64,000 nt of DNA from Allolobophora icterica (lineage: Eukaryota > Annelida > Clitellata > Crassiclitellata > Lumbricidae). The notes under the pieces were generated by a model that did not search any database, was not told the DNA's origin, and saw only the letters and a program-made list of their open reading frames with translations. Below are positions 34,057 through 45,942 of this stretch, piece by piece. Position 1 is the first letter of the stretch. Every line of letters starts with the position of its first letter. A program made the position numbers and the translations under genes. The stretch lies in assembly GCA_963556255.1 (NCBI GenBank), contig OY744610.1:61441489-61505488 (forward strand), given 5' to 3'.

Positions 34057-34330
34057 TTAAACTTGATATAGCGACTTTTCACGGTACCTACTCAGAGGCG
34101 CTCCCGACCCAGCCGCGCTGAATAGAACGATTTTTAGAGATGAGTAAAAGGCCGAGGAATTTGTCTTTGCAAACGTAGCTCCAATGGAAGACCGTTCCAA
34201 ATGGTCGGCCTCATGATGGAAGTGTGCGCAAAGGGACAAACAAGTCGCAATGGACCACAGAACACAGAGATCGGCGGCCACTGCAGTTCGAAGCAGGACA
34301 ACAGAGCTCACCTAAGCATGTATGCGAGCC
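34018..34330 (-). pseudogene. LINE ORF2 C-terminal fragment with (ATTG)n tail
   Basis: The minus strand encodes SGRRSLCSVVHCDLFVP, LERSSIGATFA and TNSSAFYSSLKIVLFSA, then AGSGAPLSRYREKSLYQV, matching 11480-11761. Its tail is a run of ATTG units at plus 34018-34054. The first part is in another frame, so it is a dead copy. Confidence 0.72.
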
Positions 34331-34484
34331 CAGTACCGAGAAGGCAAACGCCAAACAAAGGTAGAGATCCTGTAGGAGCCATAGACACTTTTGAAATATG
34401 TTAAATATAATAAATAATGACAATAAACCTTAAAAACACTATAAGTGAACTAAAAAAAACTCTAGTGAATATGTACACGACGAT

Positions 34485-34715
34485 TTCTTTGTGAATTACA
34501 CCACATCATAATACCTATTGCTATTGTCATTACTATTATTACTATTGTTCTTCTTATTATTATTTTGGCTATATTATTACATTTATTATAAACACAATTT
34601 CTGTAAAATCTGAGTGAATTTCCTATTCCAGTTCCCTACACAGTGACCGTCTCAGGAGATGTGGGTCGAACTCCTACCAAGACGAGAGCTCTAACCAATC
34701 GGCTACCATGTCCAA
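34485..34715 (-). mobile_element. tRNA-derived SINE, family 2 (second copy)
   Basis: On minus, A-box TAGCCGATTGGTTAGAGCTC (plus 34686-34705) and B-box GGAGTTCGACCC (plus 34662-34673), then 'cagtgtagggaact' and an ATTATTATTT-rich body as at 8690-8960. Confidence 0.68.
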
Positions 34716-35104
34716 CATAAATGGGACCATATGAAATTAGCATAATCCTATAATCCATACCCTTGCCCGCATCTTCATCATAGCCTCTCCATTCCTCTTT
34801 GCCGACGTCCTAACGACATCTTATGGCAACATTTGCATCCGCCAGAAATTATTTGGAACAGCTCTCAGCGGTCGAATATGGTACGATCACGTTAGGTTTT
34901 AACGTTCCGGATAAAAATCAGCAACTGTTGAACGAAACTCAGAAATATGTAACGTTGGGTCATCATGAATTAAAGGTGTGAAAGAGAACTTGATTTTTTA
35001 TTAATCCAAAGTTTAACGTCGCCCTATGACATCAGTGGCCGTTGACGACAATTCAGAAATACAATTAACAGAAAACGAGATACTTATACGCCGAATGTTG
35101 AACA
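34716..35104 (+). repeat. Modules A and E
   Basis: An A-like module lies near 34805-34850, an E module at 34930-34995 (one base lost in the aaaggtgt motif), and a further A module at 35000-35045 that is nearly the same as those at 1318 and 12250. No gene. Confidence 0.6.
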
Positions 35105-35567
<463 letters not shown>

Positions 35568-35576
35568 GCAACCGAA

Positions 35577-35776
35577 AGACACCATTTAAATGTGTCAAAC
35601 AGAGTCGTTCAATATCACTAGTATCACATCATTTAAATCAGTATATCTAACATTGTCTATGATACACATAGTGATTAATGTTTTGATGCAGATTAAACAG
35701 TATTTCACAACAATTGTCATACATGAGAAATATTTCGACAATTTCAAATATAAATGCACAGTCGAACCTACATATA
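35577..35776 (+). repeat. Copy of the 660-895 block
   Basis: Collinear with 660-895 at about 90 percent identity by eye, up to 'cctacatata', where the gap begins. Confidence 0.8.
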
Positions 35777-35976
35777 NNNNNNNNNNNNNNNNNNNNNNNN
35801 NNNNNNNNNNNNNNNNNNNNNNNNNNNNNNNNNNNNNNNNNNNNNNNNNNNNNNNNNNNNNNNNNNNNNNNNNNNNNNNNNNNNNNNNNNNNNNNNNNNN
35901 NNNNNNNNNNNNNNNNNNNNNNNNNNNNNNNNNNNNNNNNNNNNNNNNNNNNNNNNNNNNNNNNNNNNNNNNNNNN
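35777..35976. other. Assembly gap (200 N)
   Basis: Exactly 200 Ns, a placeholder whose true length is unknown. The next bases are (GTAA)n-like, as in the paralog at 42836. Confidence 1.
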
Positions 35977-36693
35977 ACGTAAGTAAGTAAGTAATCTATA
36001 GTAGCGGAACAGTTTGAAAGTCTAAATCCGTTAAAATGGAATAATGCATATAGATTGACGGAAAGCTAACATCATTGAAGAAAACCTCATTATTCAAAGC
36101 TTTTTATGCAGCAGCGTATTGAAGTATACAAGCATTCATTTACTCATACTTAGATGCATAAATACATACATACATACTTGCCTACATACCTGCATAAGTG
36201 CATATATACATACAAACAAGCTCACATACATGCGGGCATACATGTACAGTTGTACACAAACACACATACATACACGCATAGATTCACATACATACATACA
36301 TGAATATGACCTAATAAATTTACATGTACACACACGCGCGCGCGCAGAATGTCTGCGTGCAAAAGGATCTGCACAGCTGGATCCTCGTTTTATTGACTCA
36401 GAGTAATAAAGACGCCTCATCAATCGACACAAAATATTCATGACGTCTTCGTTTCAGCTCCATTATAGATCTGCCCCCCTAAGCTCCGCCCCTGTATTCG
36501 ACGTTCAACCGTTTTCCAAGAGGATCGGTGGGATGGGGTTGGGGGGGTCAAAGGGTGGGGTTTAAAGGGACGCTTAATGATGGCGTTCGCCTAACATAGC
36601 GCCTTCATTCTTCCTAATTAAATATTAAACCGTACAAATTCCAATGCTAAACGCTGATGGATAGAACAGATTCTTGGTACACCTCTTGAACAG
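35977..36693 (+). repeat. Block H start and a TACA-rich tract
   Basis: 35977-36100 is the sister of 42832-43060 (gtaagtaagtaagtaatct, gaacagtttgaaa, gacggaaagctaaca). 36149-36350 is a degenerate (TACA)n tract ending in (CG)n. 36600-36660 is the sister of 56095-56150 (cctaatt.aatattaaa, aaattccaatgct). Frames at 36119-36441 are tract artefacts. Confidence 0.65.
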
Positions 36694-37166
36694 CTGGGGG
36701 CCATCCACATATTACGTACGCACTTAGGGGGGGAGGGGGGTCGGATTTTGGCGATTTTGCGTACGGGTGCGAATGGGGGGGGGGAGGGGGGGTAACAAAA
36801 TGTGTACGTACCCAAAATAAATTTCTAATTATGACGTCCACATTAGCCTATTTATAACTCTGTATTATCCTATAGTGGTCCCATGGCATTTTATTACATT
36901 ATATAAAAGCCACCTGCAGTTATTCTGTGCTGTGAACGACACCTATAATTTGTCTATATTGGCCCTTCAATAATCTGGCCTAAAGTGCAGACAGGCTGCC
37001 TGGAGACACTTTCTGCAGCTGGTCATCGGGGGGGGGGGGGGGGGGTAGGTGCGTCAAACGTACGTACTCAGGGGGGGTGGTGGAAGAAAGTACGCTTGCG
37101 AACAGGGGGGGGAGGGGGTCCAATTTTCCCGGATTTTTGTGTACGTAATATATGGATGGCCCCCTG
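36694..37166. mobile_element. Inverted-repeat DNA element with G-rich arms
   Basis: The ends read CTGGGGGCCATCCACATATT and, reverse-complemented, CAGGGGGCCATCCATATATT, followed on both sides by ACGTA and long G runs (36726-36795 and 37028-37120). The interior (36840-37000) is unique and non-coding. I found no TSD, so the superfamily is open. Confidence 0.7.
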
Positions 37167-37404
37167 CGAGGAAGTATGTTAATGTTGCGCTTCATACACT
37201 GGCTTCCATGTTGAACATGATGACTTTGCTATCACGCAAATGAGGTCTAGTAATGTATGAATGGAGGTGTTGTTATAGGCCCTAAGCGCAAGAGTAGGCC
37301 TATATCTGGAATCACACGGTTAAAGTTAATTGACGTCAGACCAGAATGTCTTAACCGCAGTACTTTAAAGTCTAAAGTTTAAGAGCATGATTTTAAAGTC
37401 CCAC

Positions 37405-37704
37405 CAGGGGCGCCGCCAGGCTTAACAAAATTGGACGCACACCCCTCCCGTCTCCTCCCATCCACACCCGTTCTCTGTCTGCCACTCGCAGTCATACACT
37501 GAAAATGACTCAGAGTGACTCATAAAATTACAGTATAACACACGGATATGATATCATATGATATTATTTATACATACTGTATGGTAAACCAAAATTACAC
37601 AGTAAAATTGTCAAAAATATCGATGCCATGGCTGATCATTGCGTGGATTTGATTTGGTGGGTGGACGCACGTGCGTCCAGTGCGTCACGCTGCCGGCGCC
37701 TCTG
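37405..37704. mobile_element. 300-bp non-autonomous hAT element
   Basis: 8-bp TSDs, AGTCCCAC, at 37397-37404 and 37705-37712. The TIRs are CAGGGGCGCCGCCAGGCTT and CAGAGGCGCCGGCAGCGTG. A GGACGCAC/GTGCGTCC inverted repeat lies near the right end. The sister sequence at 43163-43190 (aaagtcctgcctttcctag) lacks the element, which confirms both junctions. Confidence 0.93.
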
Positions 37705-37712
37705 AGTCCCAC

Positions 37713-39520
37713 CTTTCCTAGAAATGCTGTACCATATATCCAGTCAAACGCCTTCTCTGGGTATCTCTGGTCTGACTTGACATAGCACTCGTGAATATGC
37801 TAGCGCCCTGTGAGTATTTCAGCGTTTGTGAATAATCAAGCTGGAGGCTTGGCTTTCCAGTGGCGCTTTAGAAGTTTGAGTTTACGAGTCCTTTGTACTT
37901 TCCGACGTTGCCATTTACGATTCTCAAAGTAATGTTAGACAAGATAAATTATATTCACGACGCTATAAAAAAAAACCGTCATTGGGACTGGCACTAGGTA
38001 GCTTTAGGATTTAATATTTAAGAATCAAATTTAAATAAATTGCATGTATATCGTCTTGAAGTCAAGAAAGTTTAACGGTCTTGCCACAGGACAGGCGTAA
38101 AAATTTTCCTTACTACTAATTAACATTTAATTACTCGTTGACACCTTTTATTCGTAATTCACGAGACCATATAACTTTAATTTCGCTTGTTGACGGTATT
38201 CAGCACTACATCCGCGATCTTGAACTTATTGTCTTCAGAGCCCCGAGTTAAAGGTGTCGAAAAATAATAATGTGCTGTTCAATACAATTTATAATCTCTA
38301 ATATTCAATGCACATTTATTCTCTTCAATTTGTACGTAATCTATCCAATACACAGATAATTAACAAACCCTTAATTAATATGCACTTACTTAATTAATAA
38401 TCTCTTCAATATACACTATATGTACCGCCATTACTCGTACTCTGGTAGTGCCAGTCTCAAGCCTGGAGAAAAAAACAGGGCGACTCTAATCATCTGTGTG
38501 TTCTGAAACAGTGTGATCAAACAGCAACTAATCAATTATACAGTATACACTTAAGCCGTATTCAAAAAGGACTGGTAGTGCTATGCTTGGAAAAGTGGTT
38601 TCTTTAAAGCAGTGTTTCACGCCTGGACTGTGGACCACATGTCCACAAATTAAGTAAGTAAAAATAAGTATATTCTTTATTATACCATTAGCAAACGCAC
38701 AATGGGACAGAAGCTAGAAGCTTTGATTGTAAAACATTGAAGTAATAATAAATCGAAATAAAAATGATAAATAAGTAAATAAAAAAGCAAGTGTTTTCTT
38801 ATCATTTATGCAGAAATCTAGCAATGTAACCCATCCCTGTCAAAGGATCACATCCTTATTTTTTTCATTTAACAAATTTAACAAAAATTTAATGTAAGAA
38901 GTTGTTTAGCGGCAAACTTCTTTTATTCATACACTCTATGTATGGAATTCCAAGATTGCGATCCCTAGCTATTCATTTGTGAACCGCGAGCAAATTTAAA
39001 ATGTAAAATACGTATCTATTAAACACCTTTAAACCGCTTTTCTTGGAGCTATATATTCTTCAGTTCGTCAAAACATCAGTACTTTAGCGGTTTTTTCTTG
39101 TGTAATTTCTGGAACGAATTTCTGTCAAGAAAATGAAGTGATGTACAATTAATTTTTTAAAGATGTCATTGGCCATAGAGTCACAAGCTGGCGTTAAACC
39201 ACTGGAACAATAGCATAATTACACCTCTTGTGCCTGCATTAGGCCATATCGACGTCAACGGTCTTTGATGCCATAAAAAATAATGTCATTAAACTTTTGG
39301 TAACCAATCAGTTCGGAAATCCTGAAAGTAAGGTCAAGGTCAAGGTCAAAGTCGTTAAACGCGGAGTATAACGACGCTAATCATCTTTGTCATGACACAG
39401 CGTCGTTAAACTGAAACTATTATTATCAACCTCAACTACAGGACAGCGTCGCTAATCATCTGCGTTATTATACAGCATCGGCAAACAGCAGCTAACTAAC
39501 TCAGGGATACTATTTATTAT
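37713..39520 (+). repeat. Long block H, copy at 38 kb
   Basis: Collinear with 43180-43460 plus 45943-47038 and with 61560-63370: 'agtatttcagcg', 'tttacgattctcaaagtaatgtta', 'aaccgtcattggga', 'gacacctttaattcg', the reversed B module at 38430-38525, the 350-bp block at 38640-39230 and reversed A modules at 39170-39330. No gene. Confidence 0.65.
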
Positions 39521-39760
39521 TTACTAGCTATCCTAACCCGTGAAAAATCACGGTATATAAAAAACAATTATTATTGCAGTGATAACAATAACGTCATATT
39601 ATAGGCCTATAGCCGTCGTCAAGACAACCGTCAAGACAACCGTCGCCAAGGCGGCAGTATAGTGACGTCACAATAGTGTTTGTTTACGGGACAGACAGAC
39701 AGACAGACAGACGTACAACGGTTATTATGTAAGTTGATTTATCACGGACATTATAACGCG
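39521..39760. mobile_element. Insertion absent from the sister copy at 48655
   Basis: Relative to 48650-48700, about 220 bp are added between 'tttattattta' and 'taacgcgcaaagtcacac'. The insert starts CTAGCTATCCTAACCCGTG, has a CGTGAAAAATCACG hairpin, contains (ACAG)n at 39692-39712 and ends near ATCACGGACAT. Type not assigned; it could be a LINE or SINE scrap. Confidence 0.5.
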
Positions 39761-41533
39761 CAAAGTCACACAGAAAGCGAATCTGAAGCGGGCTAGATGT
39801 AGTGAGAATTATTATTAGGATTCGGTCCAAATAATAGGCTGTATAAGCCAAAATAATAGCTGCCGACGAAAACGGCCTTTGTTGCCATAAGATGTCCATC
39901 CATCAAATCAAGGGTCTATTAATTAAATCAATTAAGGACGGTCAGGTAAGCTGTAAATGTATTTTAAATTGAAGTCAACTGCATTTGATGCCGCATGATA
40001 TCCTTAAACTGCTGAATCCAATCCGTCCAATACCCTTTTAGAAGTTCAGTTATCAGTGAGAACGTTAGAAAATTCACATCTGCGTCCACAACATTTGTTG
40101 CCGAAAGATGTCGTTAAATTCTGGATCCATCCATCCAATCGGGGAATAGATACGATAAGGGACGGTCAAGTGAAGCTGTAATTGTATTTTAAATCGACGT
40201 CATCGGCAATTGATGCCGCAAAATGTCGTTAAACTCCTGAATCTGGTCCATCTGATACTTATATAGAAGTTAAGATAGGCAGTAAGAATGTTTCACAGTA
40301 GTTTCTTAGTTTCACAGTAGTACGTCTGACTTAAAATATGTTGATTGTCTGATGTAGGTGTATCAAGGATATTCTTTGCCATCGAAACATCGCCTGCATT
40401 TGAAGATTCGATGATGTATTGAGAGGTCTCTTTCTCCTGCCTTTTTCCATTTCAGATTTCTCTTTTGGTGTGAAGTTCAGTAAATATTCAATATAAATAT
40501 ACATAAGTATAAATTCAATTTCACGAACAGTACGGTATAGATTTCGCGCGTAAATGGCGCGAAAAGCCGATTCTCTCGATTAACTCGTATAATCTCTTGA
40601 TTAACTCGTATAATCCTTTACAATGTCTCGATTATTTCGTATATAATCAGGCATGATATCGAATCGCATAATCTATCGTCTATCAACGTAGAAGGTCCTC
40701 ACGAAAAAACGAAAAACCAAATCTCGATTCAACGATTCCACACATCAACTCCAAAAAAACCATGACTTATCGAAAGTATTTATTTTTGCATATTACAACA
40801 CCACTTTTTATAAGGCGAATATCATACGTAAAAGAGGTGTCTAATTATTTTGAACCGTTCTCTCCGTTCCTAATGTAGCTATGACCGTAGTACAGTTAGC
40901 AGTATAGTTTCCGGTGTTTAACGGAATCTTACTGCTGCCTCCTCCTTTCTCAAGACTTTGGAATGGTACAGTACGGGATGGCATTACTGGTACGGACTGG
41001 TAGTGGCGGAGTTGCAATGCAGTTAGGTGGATGGATGCTGATCGAGGGTAGTCAACTGTTCTCGCTTTATGACAGTACTATTGAGTAGATCCTAGACTCT
41101 CACGCTCCACGTCGGAAAATAACAATGCGAACAAACTCAAACTGCCTTTGGTTTGATACGGGGATCGCTCTGTTTCTAAGAAATCTACTCGTAAACTTAA
41201 GAGGGTTCATTTAAAGACGCCCTCTGAGACTGCAAATGAAGAACAATTGCGCTCCCAGATCCGAACTCAGCGTAGACTGTTCCAGCAGAAACGTTCTTGA
41301 TACTAACGTCGTAGCATTGACGAAGCCATGGCTAATGGTACGACCCTCTGGATAAGTCTACACTCTCTACTCTCTCCTCCGAATGATTTTTCATCCTCCT
41401 GCATCACACCAGGTAAAAAGAGTCTGTTTAATATAAAGAGTCTTTATCAGAACGAAGATGATTAGCGTTGCACTCTACTTTTGTACAGTGCCCGAGTTTT
41501 GTTGGAGGTTCGACTTAATTCATGATTTTATCA
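39761..41533 (+). repeat. Reversed A modules, then block G upstream part
   Basis: Reversed A modules near 39860, 39975, 40100 and 40200 alternate with 'gataagggacggtca.gtaagctgtaa' (also at 48880). A reversed D module lies at 40800-40865. 40870-41030 is the sister of 26080-26280. 41040-41430 is unassigned, and the SINE-bearing part of block G starts near 41440. Confidence 0.55.
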
Positions 41534-41810
41534 CAATGATGCTCGATAGTGTAGTAGTTAGCGTGCTAGACCCACGAGAAGTCGGGGTTGAAACACCCTC
41601 AGGGCAGATATTTTCTTCGAGATTTCTGCACTACCTGCGCCCCCTAGCCAACGCAGCTATTATGAATACACTGACCGCGCACTGACGGTGGGAAGATCAG
41701 ACTGTGAGAGAGAGGACTGGTCACCCACCCTTATATGCCGAGGCTAAGAAAATAAAGTTGTTAATGGTTCAAACCCATTGCTGACTCAGGGCTAGCTTAA
41801 GGGTCTAATC
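41534..41810 (+). mobile_element. tRNA-derived SINE, family 1 (copy S3)
   Basis: A-box TAGTGTAGTAGTTAGCGTG near 41547, degenerate B-box (GGGGTTGAAACACCC) near 41585, then the S1-type body ('gagatttctgcactacctgcg', 'tatgaatacactgacc', 'acccttatatgccgaggctaagaaaa'). Confidence 0.72.
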
Positions 41811-42018
41811 TTCTTTTTCTTTAACTTCTTCTGGCATCAAAATGCCTCTGTCGTCGAAAAGAAAGAAATTCGCACGTTTGCTCACAGCATGAAAGTATCC
41901 AGTTATGCGGTACGAAATTATGAATATATAGAGTCATTGACAACAATATAAAGGTGTCTAAACAGACCGGACAATTTCATTTATTGTTTATAAAGTAAAC
42001 ACACGCTGACAAACCGCA

Positions 42019-42145
42019 AGATGATGACGACGACGACGACGACAATGATGATGATGATGATGACGATGATGATGATGATGACGATGATGATGATGATGAC
42101 GATGATGATGATGATGATGACGATGACGATGACGATGATGATGAC

Positions 42146-42234
<89 letters not shown>
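42019..42234. repeat. (GAT)n/(GAC)n microsatellite
   Basis: About 70 triplets, GAC-rich at the left and pure GAT at the right. Poly-Ser, poly-His and Met/Thr frames across it are artefacts. Confidence 0.97.
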
Positions 42235-42235
<1 letters not shown>

Positions 42236-42360
42236 AACAATAATGTAACAATAACAGCAATAACACTAACAATAATAACACTAAGAATAATAATAATATT
42301 AAAATTAGTATTAATATTAATATTAGTTTTAATATGCATTCATCACTTCACTCGTTCATC

Positions 42361-42680
42361 CATCCATCCGTCGAAAGCTGGTCTTGACAGCAAGCAGCTA
42401 CAAGTTATTCTTATTCGCTTCATATCTCTTTCGCCCTCTGTCGACGATTAGAGGGCCTATTTATCGTCACAACAGCCGCACTTCGGTCGACGGCGCATGA
42501 ATACATTAACAAGGTTGGTCATTTCTTCTCCTTATTCTTCTCCTCCTCAGTCTCGTTCTCAACCTATCCTCCCCAAAACCTCCTCTTCCTTATTCTCCAC
42601 AACCTCCTTCTGATCATTCTTCTTCCTCTCCTCCTTCTCCTCCATCTCCTCCATCTCCTTCCTCCTCCTTCCTTGGTCGT
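42361..42680 (+). repeat. Polypyrimidine-rich block, copy 1
   Basis: The left part (42395-42520) matches 55490-55650 ('cctctgtcgacgattagag', 'cacttcggtcgacggcgcat', 'gaatacattaacaagg'), then a degenerate CTC/TTC tract as at 55640-55990. No coding evidence. Confidence 0.7.
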
Positions 42681-42829
42681 CGTTACGGTCCTTACATCTA
42701 AATCCGCTAATCCTATCCGCTAAACTATTTCACTTACCAACCCGACGTATTGCTTGCAGAGCAGGAGGCAGCTTACGCCGCTAGTCGTAAAACGCGTAAC
42801 ATCGATTCCGTTATAAACAACAACTACAT

Positions 42830-43457
42830 GCATGCGTAAGTAAGTAAGTAATCTTAATTAGCACAAGACATGCGCTTACATTTTCCAATGACACTGCACA
42901 CAAGCCAACAAACAGAAATTGGGAAAATATGAAAAGCCTTTGCAGCATTACGAACAGTTTGAAAAACTAAATTCGTCAACGGTTCGACAGAAAAAGTATT
43001 AGCATAAAAATGGAACCGTGCGTATTGTTTGACGGAAAGCTAACAGCATTCGCCTTGATGTATAAGGGAAAGCCTTATTATATCTGGGATCACACGGTGA
43101 AAGTTAAGTTGGAAGCCCCAGGATGTCTTAACAGCAGAACTTTACAGCCGAAAGTTTAAAAGCATGATTTAAAAGTCCTGCCTTTCCTAGAAATCTATCC
43201 AGTCCAACGCCTTCCCTGGTTATTTCTGGACAACTCCTCTGACTTGACACAGCAGTCGTGAATAAGCTGGTGCCCTGCGAGTATTTCAGCGTTCATTAAT
43301 TGCTAGGCTGGTGTCCTACGCTTGGCTTAACAGTGGCGCTATAGAAATTTGGAGTTTACGATTATGATTAAGTGTAGCTTTAAGTGGGATTTCAAAGTCA
43401 CACGTTTAGTAATTTCCGACGTTACTATTTACGATTCTCTAGTAATGTTAAACTCCT
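42830..43457 (+). repeat. Block H, copy interrupted by nested transposons
   Basis: Sister of 35977-36100 and 37300-37950. It stops at a TTAA where the outer piggyBac-like element begins, and resumes at 45939. Confidence 0.7.
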
Positions 43458-44216
43458 TTAACCCTCAGGGTACCAAGGTTTTTGCGACATCGGCTACCAA
43501 GGGGGGTGGTTATACCCCCCGGAATTTCATGTTTGGTTTCAAATATCATATCATGTAATACAGCATTTGATTCAGCATTCATATCTGACAAGAATAGTGC
43601 ATTTAGTTGTAAAATATATGAATGCATTTCGAAATTGTATATTTTTTAACAAAGGCACCGGTCCATTTAACGATATCTTATATTACCCCACATAATTTGT
43701 ACTTTTTGGATAAAAAGATATAAATGATGTGGGTTTTGAAAATGAACTATGTATCCAAGAATATTCTAAATATAATGAGGCTTAATTTTCAACAATACAA
43801 ACTATTCCAAAGTCTGTTTCAGTTTCAGGCAAAACCTAAAGGCGTGCAGCTATATCAACATGAAACAAGAAATTATGTAATTTTTCCCGGTGTAGCGATT
43901 TCAGATTACCCCCATTTCACATTACCCCCGGTAACTTGAAATCGGGTTCAGATTACCGGGGGGTAATCTGAAATCGATTTCAAGTTACCCCCGGGGGTAA
44001 TTTGAAATCGATTTCAAGTTACCCCCTACGATTTCAGATTACCCCCTCAAATTAGTGGGGCTCATTTTCGATTATCTTATATAATACTAATAATAATTGC
44101 CAATATTTATCGCTGAACTCTCATTGTCCCCTTATAGCAGGATGTATGATAAGTTCTCTCTCTCTCTCTGCCTCAACTACATAAAACTCATGAAATGGAG
44201 CAGCAGATACGCTTAA

Positions 44217-45021
44217 CCCTCTGAAGTACCCCTGGGGGTATTTTTGACCCCCACATATATTTCTTATTATATATTTCCTCAACTATGCAATGCATGCGTA
44301 TTAACTTCTAAGACATTGATTCTATGTTTCTGCTCAACAGATTCATTCAATTTAGTACGTCATTCTTGAAGCAGGGAACCAGCGTTGGTGTTTGACAGAG
44401 AAAGTAAACAAATAGTAGTGCAAACATGGCGACCTATTCGCATAGCGCGGTGATGAAACATATTAATGAGTAAGCGCGGATCAAGAAAGAGACTATTCCT
44501 TCTAGAGGCAGGTACTGCGATGTGTTGGCCATGGATACTAACCAGACGAGCGGATCCTCGGATCTATGAACAGGCGTCTATGAAGCGTTGCTTTCTTGCG
44601 CTGGAAATTCCTGAGGCTGAGAGACCCGCACCAGACGCCAGCAAGAAGAGAGGAAGGTGTCATGTGTGTCCCAGAGTGAAAGACACTAAAGTGAATTATA
44701 GATGCAGTAAGTGTCAGCAGTTCGTTTGCGGAAATCATGCAGCGAAATCATTCGTGTGCGATACATGCAAGAACGACTAATTGAATATTTTCGAACATGC
44801 TTCCTTGTCAAGAAGATCGATACGAACCACAGACCTATATCTTCTTATGATATATTATAATTTGGATGCTATGACTTCAGATATTATATCTACTATGTTG
44901 ATATTGTGCATTAGTTGTTTCATTGGAAATATGACACTCAAAACATGCTTAAAATAGTGGGGGTCCTTTTGACCCCCAGGGGTACTGAAACGTGTTTTTC
45001 AAAAAGGGGTGCCACCGAGGG
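44217..45021 (+). mobile_element. Inner piggyBac-like element (805 bp)
   Basis: TTAA duplicated at 44213-44216 and 45022-45025. The ends are CCCTCTGAAGTACCCC and, reverse-complemented, CCCTCGGTGGCACCCC. A subterminal repeat, AGTACCCCTGGGGGT, is next to the left end and about 35 bp in from the right end, again the piggyBac asymmetry. It carries a transposase C-terminus on the plus strand and is from a different family than the outer element. Confidence 0.9.
44466..44780 (+). pseudogene. piggyBac-like transposase C-terminus (inner element)
   Basis: About the last 65 residues of this 104-aa frame are transposase: a linker (ALEIPEAERPAPD), then a Cys/His zinc-binding tail, GRCHVCPRV.., YRCSKCQQFVCGNHAAK, FVCDTCKND, stop. 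The spacing C-x2-C, C-x2-C, C-x2-H, C-x2-C is as in piggyBac proteins. Residues before about 35 are out of frame or unrelated, and no DDD catalytic region remains. Confidence 0.82.
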
Positions 45022-45373
45022 TTAAATAGTACTGTAGTTGTCTGGCTGGCTGGGTTTACTGGCCAATGCTTGCAATCAGTGCGTCAGCCGTGGGAAACGT
45101 TAATATTCTCAGTCGTTTGAAACAGCTCGGTGGTATAGTTAGCATTTTATGTTATGTGAACATGGCGGGGTAACTTGAAATCGCGTTCAGATTACCGGGG
45201 GGTAATCTGAAATCGATTTCAGATTACCCCCGGGGGTAATGTGAACAGCGCAGGGGTAACTTGAAATCGCGTTCAGGCTACCCCCGGGGGTAATCTGAAA
45301 TCGATTTCAGATTACCGGGGGGTAACTTGAAAGAGGGGGTAACCTGAAGTCTTTACACCGGCAGTCAAATACG

Positions 45374-45559
45374 TCAGTGGTCCTTGCAGTTATTGCAAGT
45401 TAATTTCATTGTTTTGTGCGAATGCTTCCTGCAAACCAGCTTCTTGAACACTTCACAGCAGTGCCTTACTCTGTTAGAATTCTGCTTTGACTGTTTATAG
45501 CCCTTCCCCATACCCAACCATATCGGTTTACGTTGTGATGTTGCATCAGTGATTTTCAC
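45374..45559 (-). pseudogene. piggyBac-like transposase C-terminus (outer element)
   Basis: The last about 35 residues form the Cys/His-rich tail of piggyBac transposases: HCCEVFKKLVCRKHSHK, then LTCNNCKDH and a stop. Usual proteins are 500-600 aa; the catalytic DDD region is missing, and the stop codon lies only about 12 bp from the right end of the nested CCGG-flanked element. The text before residue 25 is not recognisable. Dead fragment. Confidence 0.75.
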
Positions 45560-45942
45560 ACTGATAAAGCGTATTATTATTTATTATGATCACTTCCAGT
45601 TTTCAAAAGACAAATAACTAAGAACCAAATACATCCCTGCATTCCCTCTAAAGAATGGCATAGTTGTTTCTCTTCCAGAAAGAATAATGAATACCTTTAT
45701 AGTCGACAACAGCTAACAGCTGACGAGAAAAATTCCTGATTCCAAAACGTGGTACCTAGGCTATATCGGGTATAACTTTTTTATGACGTTGGATATCATC
45801 ACGACTTTTACCTCAAAATGTATGCAAATGGACCCCCTACAGCTACCTAAAATGTCAAAATTATATTCCATGTGCTAAAAAAAAAATTTGCAGAAAAACG
45901 TAGGGGGGTGGTAACCACCCCCCTTGGTAGCCCGAGTGTTAA

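Larger units (their letters stand above)
43887..45361. mobile_element. CCGG-flanked inverted-repeat element, copy 2
   Basis: Same ends and subterminal palindromes as 27496-28354. Its interior is interrupted at a TTAA (44213) by the inner piggyBac-like element. Copy 1 reads 'cgcaTAAAcagtactg' at that spot, which gives the uninterrupted version. The copy is inserted in the outer piggyBac-like element. Confidence 0.85.
43462..45938 (-). mobile_element. Outer piggyBac-like element hosting two nested insertions
   Basis: Flanked by TTAA at 43458-43461 and 45939-45942. The sister sequence at 61625-61640 reads ccTTTAAatttcacttt without an insertion, confirming the target. The left end is CCCTCAGGGTACCAAGG plus a spaced internal repeat (GGCTACCAAGGGGGGTGG); the right end, reverse-complemented, is CACTCGGGCTACCAAGGGGG. 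Paired terminal and subterminal repeats with different spacing at the two ends are usual for piggyBac. A decayed transposase C-terminus lies at 45374-45559 on the minus strand. Without the nested insertions the element is about 1.0 kb. Confidence 0.88.

Noticed and set aside
41977..42339. Poly-Ser, poly-His and Met/Thr frames
   Set aside because: Translation of the (GAT)n/(GAC)n tract.
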